Shown here piece by piece: positions 48,794 through 59,600 of a DNA stretch of 64,000 nucleotides (its first letter is position 1; each line of letters begins with the position of its first letter). The notes beneath the pieces are model-generated. The model did not search any database, was not told where the DNA came from, and worked only from the letters and a program-made list of their open reading frames with translations. Source of the DNA: Turritopsis dohrnii. Its lineage: Eukaryota; Cnidaria; Hydrozoa; Anthoathecata; Oceaniidae. A program made the position numbers and the translations under genes. The stretch spans positions 496,001 to 560,000 of the forward strand of contig BQMF02000121.1 in the NCBI GenBank assembly GCA_027922465.2, given 5' to 3'.

Positions 48794-49639
48794 TTAGTTA
48801 AAATATTTCTATGAAAAAAAAGCGGTTTCTGGTTGATGAGTGCGCCCACGATTTCGAACAATTCTTTTCGTTAAAAATTGTTTGGGTAAATGAGTTTAGG
48901 CCAATTATTGACTTGTTTTTCCAAACACTTATAATGAAAAGAAATATGCCAGCTCAACATTTAATTAACACGTGACTGCACTCTGGTTTATTCAATTGAA
49001 TCGGTTATCGGTTTTTCTTATTCGGATTTTATCGGATTTTCTTTTTGGATGTTTGTACATACTATATGTTTTTTACAGGATACTTGACAGGTTTCCAATA
49101 GCTAGATGATTATGTTAATAATACGTATTTATTTATTTATTTATTTATTAATTTTCTATTTGATGAATGCGTTTTTCTCGTATCTCGGAAAAAATGCGCG
49201 CTCCTCACAAACATGTTATAAGAAAGTTTTCTCATTGAAAAAAGATTTTTCAGAAAAGAGTAACATTTTTTATCAATGTCTTCTAATTTTGTAACAAGTT
49301 TTGAAATGAAACCTATTTTCGTTCCAGTCAAATTAAGATTACTTTTAGTTTACGACTGAGAGAATTTACTTTCTCAACAACAAAAAAAAACAACCTCGAA
49401 CCCAGATTCTATAGCCTTTTGGATATGCATGTGGCGGTGACATCGATGAGGTTAAAAAAAGACGGAATACGAGAAAGGTGTATGGTTTAATGTGTTAATT
49501 GATTGCAAGTGCTTGTGGGATAGCCATGGGGAAGACACAGCAAGTTCTCGGATATTAGCCTGATGCTCACATAGCATCACCATTACAGGCTACGTTAACA
49601 AATTGGTTCATCGAAATTAAGATAAACTCTCGTCATAAT
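48522..49639. other. Intergenic with (TTTA)n microsatellites
   Basis: TTTA-type runs at about 48738-48796 and 49125-49150. No gene. A short stretch near 49393 (CAACCTCGAACCCAG) resembles the ends of the inverted repeat at 54326-54393. Confidence 0.5.
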
Positions 49640-49759
49640 CCAGTGGGCAAATTTGATGAAAAAACGCTGCGAATGAGTGCATTTCTATAGCAGTATGCGC
49701 ACTATTTCAATTAAAACACTCTTCATCGCAGTGACCTTCTGACGATTTTGCTCGCTGGG
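49640..49759. repeat. CCCAGTGGGC-family element
   Basis: CCAGTGGGCAAATTTGATGA to ACGATTTTGCTCGCTGGG, 120 bp; interior CACTATTTCAATTAAAACAC is shared with the 50.3 kb copy. Confidence 0.8.
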
Positions 49760-50099
49760 AAGGTGTACCAATTTGATATCTTTGTTTTCCAATTTGAAAA
49801 TTATTTTTCGTAATTCGTTCAAAAAAAGGGGAATTTAGTGTATGATTATTGCGTGTATGCAAATGTTGCAACCGTACTTGTGACGTACTTGTAACAAATA
49901 AGGCTTATACTATGTAGACCTTGTGAAATGATGTATTTATACGATGTAGACCTTGTGATGTATTTGGGTTGTGAGAGTGAGGCTCAGGATTAGCCTCATT
50001 TATCAAATACTTTTATAAGTGTTTTCACCGTATTAATGTTGTTATGGTAACGATTGGTCAGATAAACATACTCATCAATTTGATCTTTATCTTTTGCTT

Positions 50100-50220
50100 C
50101 CCAGTGGGCAAAATCTTCTAAAAATCACTGCGATGAAGAGCATTTTTATTGAAATAGTGTGTATGTTTCTATAGAATAGCACTCATTCACAGTGATTATT
50201 CAACAAATTTGCCCACTGGG
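50100..50220. repeat. CCCAGTGGGC-family element, best copy
   Basis: CCCAGTGGGCAAAATCTTCT to CAACAAATTTGCCCACTGGG, 121 bp, with nearly perfect terminal inverted repeats of at least 13 bases and further pairing inward (CACTGCGATG/CAGTGA). Confidence 0.85.
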
Positions 50221-50280
50221 GTTCGTTCTAATAAAGCCGATTATTTTTCTCGATTGTAAAACTCAAAGTCTGCTCTTTAC

Positions 50281-50401
50281 CCAGTGGGCAAATTTGATGA
50301 AAAAATCAATGCGAAGAAGTGCATTTCTTTAGTAATATGCACACTATTTCAATTAAAACACTCTTCATCGCAGTGACCTTCTGGTGATTTTGCTCACTGG
50401 G
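50281..50401. repeat. CCCAGTGGGC-family element, opposite orientation
   Basis: CCCAGTGGGCAAATTTGATG to GGTGATTTTGCTCACTGGG; begins only 61 bp after the previous copy ends. Confidence 0.85.
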
Positions 50402-50759
50402 TAACCATTTCTGAATGCTTTTACGACGTTTTGAAGTTGAAGCGTCAATCACAAAAAGTGGAATTTTTTCAGGAAGTTTTTTATTATGATGAATTACGTC
50501 ATAATTATTAGAAACTAATCAATCGGTTGAGTGACGTAATCAACATGGATCTACCAATCAACTTTGTTGTTTTTCAAAATCTCGCTTTAAATTGAAAGTG
50601 ACGGAATAAGGTTTGGCTGAATGGGTTTACCAAAACTTAGTACTCTAAAGTAATGTGGAATGTGACCATATATAACGATGTGCCTGACATGATATTTCGT
50701 TCTGTATTTTCTGTATTTACAATTCTTAAATCTTATTGTTAAAATAAAGTAAAAAGATT

Positions 50760-50807
50760 ATGAAACATAAAGATTATGAAACATAAAGATTATGAAACAT
50801 AAAGATT
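50760..50807 (+). repeat. Three 16-base repeats creating staggered ATGs before USP14
   Basis: ATGAAACATAAAGATT is repeated three times (50760, 50776, 50792). Because the unit is 16 bases, each ATG lies in a different frame, and only the third opens the USP frame. The first reads ATG AAA CAT AAA GAT TAT GAA ACA TAA, a short upstream ORF. Confidence 0.85.
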
Positions 50808-52006
50808 CTCCTCACAGTATGGCTTTTGTTTGTATCGACTCGAGTGAACACAGCTTAAGAGCATTTGAATGTGAGTATAGCAACACTTCCCTAGTGGGCA
50901 AAATCGTCAAAATTCACTGCGACGAAGACCACTTTCATGTGTATATGTCTTTGGAAAACCACTCCTTCGCAGAGATTTTTTCGAAAAATTTGTTCACTGG
51001 GTCATTCCTTTGTTTCACCCTTCACCTGTTTACGTTTTTGTTTGTTTTTGTTTGTTTTAAGGTTTGTTTTTGTTTTTGTTTGTTTTAAGGGTATTTGGAG
51101 ACGCTACATGATGAACATCAAAAGATTGGTTTAATACACGTGCATACGCCCCCTGATATTCCTTCTTTGGGATATATTCACGGTAACCGGATTATCTTAC
51201 TGTACTGTCGAAACGGTTCCATCACTTGCATTCAAATGTTCTTGTGTTCTGTAATAGAAAATAATGTCGCATTAGAAAATAATGCCACGCCATGGTTTCA
51301 ATAAATGAAGAAAGTAACATAGATTTAGAACTTAATAATAATAATTAAGCCGAAGTATGATGAATGAAAACGACATATGTTGAAACTACGGTGCGGCATT
51401 ATTTTCTAATGCGACATTATCTTCTATTACAGTTCCCTGTAGTCTAGCCATATGCAGTGTTCTTGTTTGATGATCTAAGCATGGTTTCTTTCTCGTTTCA
51501 TCTTTGTCGTCATATAGGGACGATTGATTTGCATAAGAAGGAAATTCAACGATCAATCGACGCAAGCAAAGCAGTTATCGATAAATTCGAACAAATATGT
51601 CTCGATAAAAACGTAAGTGGCTTGTTTCAAATCCAGTCCTTAAGTAGCCAAGTCCTTAAGTAGCCAAGTCTTGAAAATGCTTGGATTTAGATTCCAATCA
51701 TGCAGAAGTATTTAGAACCTTGTCGCTAGAAAATATTGACACATTGACAAATAACGCATGCTTGCAATTGATATAGCATCAAGGTTCCTTCGATTTATTT
51801 AGATAAGATACCACATGTACCTTGAAGTGTTGGAAAATTCCATTGGACATACAATTTGTAAAGTTGCGCAGACGCGGCACGCATCATTACTGATTGTGGG
51901 TCAGCGCGGCCTGGGTACGATCAGAAGAACCTTATTTGGAAGTGTTAGCGACTATGTGTTACGTCATTCCCACATACCAACCATAGTGGTCCCCCCTAAC
52001 AGCTAA
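50792..52006 (+). CDS. Universal stress protein 14
   Basis: Exons are 50792-50870, 51090-51182, 51518-51612 and 51803-52006, giving 156 residues. Exon 1 encodes MKHKDSPHSMAFVCIDSSEH, with MAF-V as strand 1. Exon 3 is 95 bp, four codons shorter than usual in the Gly-rich loop, and exon 4 begins IRYHMYLEVLENSIGHTICK. The binding loop GQRGLGTIRRTLFGS is intact and the protein ends IVVPPNS. Intron 1 contains a CCCAGTGGGC-family element and intron 2 a 184 bp TIR element. Unlike most of the array, no AG acceptor is evident just upstream. A CATATATAACG at about 50668 is a possible TATA box, so this gene may have its own promoter. Last gene of the array. Confidence 0.9.
50890..51001. repeat. CCCAGTGGGC-family element in USP14 intron 1
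   Basis: CCTAGTGGGCAAAATCGTCA to AAAAATTTGTTCACTGGGT-type end. It starts 20 bases after the exon 1 donor and fills half of the 219 bp intron. Confidence 0.75.
51249..51432. mobile_element. 184 bp TIR element in USP14 intron 2
   Basis: The ends CTGTAATAGAAAATAATGTC and, inverted, GACATTATCTTCTATTACAG pair over about 39 bases with one mismatch; each arm also repeats CGCATTAGAAAATAATGCC. No coding capacity. Confidence 0.85.
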
Positions 52007-53341
52007 AAGCCAACAGGTCGTCTTCGTACAACAACCTTTATTTGTAGCATCTGATGATAGCTGGAGCTTAGTGTTGTTTCCTTGTGGAAAAATGCTGATT
52101 TTTGTTAAGATATTATTAAAATAAAATTCAAATATTATTAGGTCATTTTGAAAATGTTATAGAAAGAGTCCAAAAGTAACAATATGGAGTAGATTTAGAT
52201 AATGTGAGATTCAAACATGTTTGAGAATCCACGAGATTTTTCAGGTGGGGTTTTACTGTTTACCATGTAGTAGCTTTTATAGCTGCTGACAACCAATTTT
52301 TTGTAAGAATTTTGTATTTGCCTCTTAACCAATGATTTTGGTTTCCTTTTTGAGTTAAATTAGCTGTCCAATATTTTTGTTTGTATAATTTAAGAAGTAT
52401 ATCTAATGTATTTATTAATTATGATGATGATTGTATATACAATTGTAATTTTATTGATTAACTGACCAAGGTCCATAAAATAAATAACTGGGTAGGAATT
52501 GTTTTCAAATCAGCTGCTGAATATTTTGTTGAACTTCGGTGTTCTCACGTGACAATATCAGTGCTAAAAAACTGAGAAAAAAGTCTGCTTCAACACATTA
52601 AAGCTTTTGTTGTTGGTAATGATTTGCAAGCCAGTTATTTGTTCAATGGAATTAACCATAGAGAGTGAGACCATAGAGAGTGAGTTTTTTAACACTAAAC
52701 ACGGAAGTCTATAAGCCTACACTCACTTCTTTGAGAATACGGATAAGCCCAATATGCTGAATTTTCCCGATTACAGCCTGAAATTATGCTTAATGGTATG
52801 CCTAATTCTAAACTCATTTCATGATCTGATATGAACGAAGGATGAAACATTTTGGAAGAAATGGAAGTAAGTAAAATTCTGAAGCTGAAAAATATGTTTG
52901 GCATATGCTTATCTTTTTGAGCATCTGAGCTTAAGTATCTTTATAAACTTTATGCTAATAAAACGAAATGAGTGTATTAAAACACCATCACGATTTTTAA
53001 GCCACTCATTGAATTTCCGATTACAACTCGGAATATATTCGATGTTGAAGTTAAATATTCGATACCCAGTTAATGTTTCTTATTAGACACTAGTTAATAG
53101 CCTAAGATGTAAATATGCTGAAAGTCAATGATCAAATAGTTTGATGTCGACGTTTAATTTCCAAATCGATATCGCTCAACGGTCATTTCAACAACAAAGG
53201 TGTCTTTATGGGCTTTCGTACTGAAATAGATCTGTTTTTATTCTGGAATTGATATAGATGAATTTATTTATACTTGATCTATTAAATTGGTTTATTACTT
53301 CTTTAATCGATAGTGCTCAATATCAATGATAGAGCGGAATA
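52007..53341. other. Downstream of USP14, nothing recognised
   Basis: AT-rich. A short direct repeat (ATAGAGAGTGAG) occurs at 52659-52684. No gene. Confidence 0.4.
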
Positions 53342-53484
53342 TATATATATAAGTCAGAAAAAACAACAGTGTTTTTTGTACTTAAAGTTTCATGACCTGT
53401 TACTTTTGCTGAAGATTGACCAGTAACAGGTCATGAAACTTTAAGTACAAAAAACACTGTTGTTTTTTCTGACTTATATATATA
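53342..53484. repeat. Palindromic (foldback) element
   Basis: Arms of about 62 bases (53342-53403 and 53422-53484), reading TATATATATAAGTCAGAAAA on the left and inverted on the right, are nearly perfect around an 18-base spacer. Confidence 0.85.
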
Positions 53485-54325
53485 TTTATACTTGATCTAT
53501 AAATTCATTTGAAATTTATTTATGTCTATATGATTGTTTTTACAATGTTTCTTTTCATGGCGATATTTATACGGTTTCTTTTATTTGTCTATACCTTTTC
53601 TATGGCTTTTCGATACACTGGGAGTATTTCTGATTGAAAAATCGTCGCCATTACATAAGTATGTTGAAGAAATTTATCAAAAGATTTGTATAATAACGCA
53701 AAACCCAGGCTTTTACCTCACTGACCCAGACCTATTTCACAAGATTTACACCGTAGAAGTGTGATTGCAACGAGTTGTCAGACGAACTATCTGCTAGTGA
53801 TGTATTTATTGTAAGCTTGTATTTTTAATATTTACTTTATATTTTACCCTATTTGTTTTCTGTGCCACGTAGGATGATCCAGGTAATCACTGCATATGTC
53901 ATCCAGAAGAAATTGCCTGTCACTAAAATAGTAAATTTTGTTTCAAGAAAAGTGATAAAGTAAACATAATTGTTATGTTATTTTAGCAAATCGATATCGA
54001 ACCCTTGCCTTGTGGATACCCTGGGTTCGTGGAAAGAGAGCAAAATTTTTTAAAAATATGACGACAAGAGATGATATTAAAACGAACCTAATGTATATAC
54101 CTACTACCAGACCCTGCTATTCTTAAATTGTGGAAATTTGCAATAAGCGCCCAGGGCGGTAATTAGAATTAATTAAGGTATAAAACCCTGTGGCGTCATT
54201 GGCCACAAAGACTGGGGAAATAGACATATCGAACTTTACAGAAACTTTCATTTTCGATATGACGTCATCAAATTACAGCTTAGAAAATTCAGTTGCATGT
54301 TTTACTAAAGAAGCATGATTTTTTA
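53485..54325. other. Non-coding; diverged copy of the 39.5 kb element
   Basis: 53698-53795 resembles 39530-39609 (TACCTCACTGACCCAGACC, AGATTTACACCGTAGAAG). No gene seen. Confidence 0.4.
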
Positions 54326-54393
54326 CAACCTCGTACCCAGGGTTTCTTGATTTTTTGATATGGAAAAGGAAAGAAACCCTGGGTACGGGGTTG
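54326..54393. repeat. Short inverted repeat CAACCTCGTACCCAGGGTTTC
   Basis: 23-base arms (CAACCTCGTACCCAGGGTTT and its complement) flank a 20-22 base spacer. Related ends occur near 49393 and 54020. Confidence 0.65.
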
Positions 54394-54639
54394 GATTTTT
54401 GAGAGTAGATTTTTTTTTTTTTTTTTGTGATCTTGTGTGGTTGCAGGCTTATTTCATTAATATTCAAATAATACCACGCATTATTGTAAGTGTGACAAGG
54501 ATCCTCTCTCTCTCTTCTGCTGGAAAATGTTTGGGTCTTTGGGGCCGATAGAGTCGTATTCAAAAAACAATAGCACACGATATAAGGGTCACTAATTTTG
54601 GTCAAATGCGCACATTTTTCGTGATTGGAGGACACACTG

Positions 54640-55226
54640 ATATATGAGAATGATTATGCCTTGATAATTTCTTTATCCTGTATGCACATATAGAAATATA
54701 CTTTCTGTTTTTTTGCTTCCCAAGGAGTCGTGAAAAAGAGTTCTATTGTTTTTAACAGATAATATTAGTTTAGTTGTATTTTCATAAATTTTGTTTGATT
54801 TTAAGCTCAAACAGTATATAAGCTAGTAATTGACTTTGAAAGTTAATATTATACATACCAATATCTTTTTTATCCAGGAATACATGAAGTATTACGTAAG
54901 TGGAGAGTTAGGAAACTTACCAGCATCTGACAAACGAGAATTTGACAAAATTCTATATCTATATAATGCTTGTGTCGTTTCCAAAAGTAACGTCAATGCG
55001 TACCTAGCGGTCTAGCCCTGCCACAACACAAATTATTTTTACCTCGCAGATGGAAAACATCTGCGAGAAAACATTGATTAATTATCCCGTTGCATTCTCT
55101 ATGGAATAGTTTATGCAAATTTTAAAGACACAAGATCAAAGCGCTGTTTATAATAAAAAGGTTTGTTCATTTGTCACGCTTCATGTGACACCACACGAGC
55201 ACACACGTAGAAGACCTCAGTGTATA
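54640..55226. other. Non-coding; one doubtful exon-like frame
   Basis: At about 54876-55015 a frame reading EYMKYYVSGELGNLPASDKR follows a TTTTTTATCCAG acceptor-like site and ends in TAG. I cannot connect it to other exons or a family, so it is not called as a gene. Confidence 0.25.
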
Positions 55227-55424
55227 GTGCGTTCACTCTAACTTGGATAATGTCCTTTTGCACGATCTGGTGGAAATTCCCACAACACTTAAAAGTCATT
55301 GATCGTCTTTTGTCTTGATAAGGGTAGAAAAAGAATTTTTAAACTTTTAATAAGCGTTCTGTTTCATTACTTTAACGTGTCTGATAAAAATCATTAACGA
55401 TTATCCAAGTTAGAGTGAACGCAC
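55227..55424. mobile_element. MITE with GTGCGTTCACTCTAACTTGG ends, TA-flanked
   Basis: 28-base terminal inverted repeats (GTGCGTTCACTCTAACTTGG...) face each other, flanked by TA (or TATA) on both sides; 198 bp, non-coding. The TA flank suggests Tc1/mariner mobilisation. Confidence 0.8.
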
Positions 55425-55428
55425 TATA

Positions 55429-55573
55429 GTTTATACGGTCGAACTTTTGCCTTGTCTAATGTAAATCTAATGACCTGTACTTATGAAAACTCTTGCATTC
55501 GTAAGTAAAAGTATTGACAATCACAGGTCAATTGATTTACATTAGACAAAGGCAAAAGTTCGAGCGCATAAAC
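55429..55573. mobile_element. Adjacent MITE with GTTTATACGGTCGAACTTTT ends
   Basis: Arms of about 50 bases (GTTTATACGGTCGAACTTTT..., ACCTGT at the inner edge) are inverted around a short centre. It starts 5 bases after the previous element ends. Confidence 0.8.
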
Positions 55574-56605
55574 TACCTCTTAAACACAGACAAGTGCTTG
55601 GTTTGATACGTTTTCGAACCAACAGATCACAAACGCATATTGATATATAATATATTATATAATTTCAGTAAATTATGAAATATAATATAATAATATATAA
55701 TGTCTAATGTCGATTGGGAAATTTAATTTAAGCTGAAAATTTTGAAACATTTCTCTTTCAATTCAAAATTTAATTTTCCTACTGGTGGCATTCGACTTGT
55801 AATGAAATCGAGACAGCTTATGATTAAAATTTTATTCTGTCGAAACTGTGACGCTGATATCTATGCATATCTGGAATCAACGTTTCAACTTTATATTAAA
55901 CGATTAGATATTTCCTATTCAACGTATAAGAGGTATTTCAGATGTTCAACAATTTCTACTTGTCCAGTAGGGAATTTATTGAATCACTACCTGGTCTTGA
56001 ATATTGAAAATCAAACATTATGCGCTCGTCAAAACCTGCTCACGTTACTGGTGAGTGCTCATTTAATAATCTATGGCCAGTGAAAACTTAGATAAAATAT
56101 TTGAAAGAACGAGTCAAGAACTATTCATACACTCGACCATTCTGACAATCTCTTTAAGATTCATATTTTAAAATGTAACGGCTAAAATTGACAAACGAAC
56201 GTGGCTTTAGTAGTATTAATCATGCGCAATTGGAAAACTGACTCTCAATGTCTCAGTGTAGAACATCGAAGAGAAATCAACTTAACCATTTCTACAAACA
56301 TATGTAGGTGCTGATTTTGAATTTGCGCATCATTTTTCACATATTGGCTAAACCACAACCAAAACTACTTGATGGTGTTGATATTGAATTTGAAAATCAC
56401 ATTTTACCATGCCCTAAAAGATAAATATACGAATCCTAAACTCCGCCAATCAACTAATTTGCTTTTGATGCATTTGTATCATTCTCGACATATAATGGCG
56501 TCATTCAATGTGACGTAAGTGTTGTTCTTTGCGACAATGGTTAGTCTTCATTGCTGTGACACATGGCAGTCGAAAACAGGTGATGATGATTATATTTTAA
56601 TCAAT
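55574..56605. other. Non-coding stretch before the - strand gene
   Basis: AT-rich, with a TA-repeat zone at about 55640-55700. No convincing gene. Confidence 0.4.
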
Positions 56606-59600
56606 CTAACTGAATACAGCAGATTTGCTGTAGTCTTCTTGAGGAAGAGAATTTGACCGCATCTGCATTTCATCATACAGGTTGGTTTTGTCCTTGTTAT
56701 AATACTTAGCGTTAAACTTTCTGATAAACTCTGTTCTCGACGGTTCAACTACTGAAGAAACACCAGACGCCGGTCTTATGACATCTCCAATTTCTTTGGA
56801 CGGTGGGACAAATGATGCCAATGTCTTGTGGTCTTTGAACATGGGCAGATGAAGAACCTTGCTTCCACTAGTAGTTCTGTTTTCTTTACTCTGCTGTTCA
56901 TCGTCACATGCTTCCTGGCTGTTAACAGGCGGATGAAGTTTCTCAAAATGCACTGAACGTTCTTTTCTTTGGATAGCACCAGATAATTCTTCGATGCTTT
57001 TCCCTTCATCCTTCTCGAAGTTTGAGTCCATCAACGACTTTACAACCTTGAGTAATACAAGTAGAGGAGGCATAATTCAATAAACTGTCAGAAATAATTC
57101 TTTTCAGCGGGTCAAGCTAATTATTAGAGGATATAAATTGCTGCTCTCACTATGTTACCGCCCTAATAATTAGAGGAAACATTTATTGAATGCAAGTAAA
57201 ATTAGACGAAAACAACTACGATAATATGCAGTAGACCCCGGCAACTCGACAGCGATCGTCTTAAAATAACACTATCTTACAAAAGACTTCCGAAAATTGA
57301 AACACTTTTCGCCAATTCTTTGCAGCTTTGAGTTTCCGAAAGCTAACTCTGCTTCAATTGAAGAAGAAAGTCTGTGAAGTTAGCTGATAATACGTTACCT
57401 AATATCATGATTGTTGATTATGGAGAAAATACATTGTTACTTACTGTTGCGTTTGGTCCGCCAGATATTTTTAGTAAAGTTTCTTCACTGTCCAAATTCA
57501 AATATGGTTTGCCCAAACGATCGTAGTCTCTCTGGTAGGTAGTGTGCCATTGTGATAACTTCAACTGTCTCAATGCGTTGGCTGTATTGGGATAAGTCTG
57601 TGCCGCATAATACATACAAGGTCTATTCTCATTGGTCGGAACTGGATAATAGGCACGTTGTTCGCGGTTACTCCCCTTGAGAATCTAAAAATGATATGAT
57701 TGGTGATGGAGATACTTCTAAGAAATCCTATCGAACTGATTACGTCAAAAATAATGTTTTTGAATAGCTACTGAGCAGTAATTTGCAGAAATTTGCAGTA
57801 AGCTGTCAATAGTTCTCAAGGATAGATCAGTATTATTTGAATAACTGAGTATTTGAGTTATGAAGAGTCTTTTATGAAGGAGTAAAAATCGAGGGGATCG
57901 ATTAGATATGGATGATTAGATATGGATGATTAGTACCTTGTAATACGAGGGAGTATCTGGCCAGATCATTGGCTGCCTTTGTGAATTCAAAGGTAAAGAG
58001 ACAACTTCATGTCGTCCATATGAGCCCCTGGTTTTCTCACGAATACCTATTACAGGAGCTGAAGCTGGTGTTTGGGCTGATAAAGGGAGATCATTCGGAA
58101 ATTCATCGAGTCTTGGGATGATTGGCTTTCTTGGAGGATGATGTGAAGCATACGCATTTTCTTGTGGGAAGGATGATTCACATTTTTGCGTTGATAAATC
58201 CACTTTGCCTGGTGCAGGAATTCTATAGGGAAAAGATTCGGAAAAAAAATTAGGTCACACTGTTGTGTTGAACCACAGCAGTTATCTTTGACCGTTGTTG
58301 TTGTTGTTGTTGTTGTTGTTAAATTCTACGTAAAGTTCAGAGAACCATCACCAGTTATATGACAGTGAAAACTTTGTTTATTCAAGAGGAATAAAATGTA
58401 TATGTTAATTTGTGTAATCAAAAAGAAAAGGATCATGACCCTGTAGTGCAATAAGCATAGCAAACAAAAAAATCCTCATTGCCCATTGAAATCTCATTCT
58501 GCAAAGATCGTCTCTTAATCATTTAAATCGCTCGATGCGCTTGTTTCCGTATTCATTCATATCACATAGTTAAACCTTACTGCGTGATTAGTTTTGTTCA
58601 TATCACATAATTAAACCTTACTGCGTCATTAGCTTCGTTCATATCACATAGTTAAGACTTACTGCGTCATTAGTTTCGTTCATATCGCATAGTTAAGACT
58701 TACTGTGCACTATAAACCAATACAAATACCACTTACAATTCATCTGTTGATCGAACTTTCGATTTCTGCATCATTGTATTTTCATAGTATTGTCGAATCG
58801 GAACGCCTCTTTTGCAATAAAAGTAAAAAAAATGACAATTGACAGGGAAATCATAACACCATATCCCACAGTGCATTTATTGCTACAGTCATAGCAACAC
58901 AGTTCTTTTAATTATCTGCTTGCTGCAGCCATTAAGATTGACGGACATTAATTTCCTGCAACTTATGCTGCCTGCTTTTTAATTCCAAAATCTGTAAAAT
59001 CGACACGACACTTTACTGTCAAATTAAATTTGATTGGGTTGTAAAAACAAAAAGGGACTCTTATCAACTGAGAGGTACATGTAAATATTTCTTTGCCATG
59101 ATGAATGCCATCGACGACAAGGTTGACCAATTACAAAACAGGCCCTATGAATACCACTGGAGATATTGGACCCTGTGTAGAAGATATTATCTTTGTTTCA
59201 TAGAGATCAACCTTTCTATTTACTTCCGTGAAGCTTTCTTAACTTCAGAAGAGCTTTGAATGGGTAGAGGGTGTACTGTTTTTGAGAAGGAAAAAGGCTT
59301 GCTTAATTATAAGAAGTTCATCTATATTTAGTTGCATTGCAAAATTCCCAAAATAACCGTGTCAAAAGATAACATAACATACCTTGGGTTTACACAGACA
59401 CCTGATCCAAAATGCGGCGATCCTTTCTGCATTAGAGGGGGCTCATCTGCCGGTCGATTGTCGGGTGGTAAACGCATTATCGACATACCCCCATAGCTGT
59501 ATTTACGCCCCCATGGTGTTTTGTACTGCGGAGGTTCGTTTAATCTTCGCCGGAGATAGCTGTTGACACAGAAACAGTGAGAGGGAATGGAAAATGGAAA

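Noticed and set aside
53400..53440. Hammerhead-ribozyme-like phrase (CTGAAGA...GAAAC) in the foldback centre
   Set aside because: The conserved CUGAUGA core is not matched and the helices do not pair as required; the palindrome explains the structure.
53534..53764. 76-codon + strand frame as a gene
   Set aside because: Its second half is a diverged copy of the inverted-repeat element at 39500-39609, so it is repeat-derived.
58557..58706. Regular 41-base repeats as a possible CRISPR-like array
   Set aside because: Copies are contiguous with no unique spacers, in an animal gene intron; it is a minisatellite.
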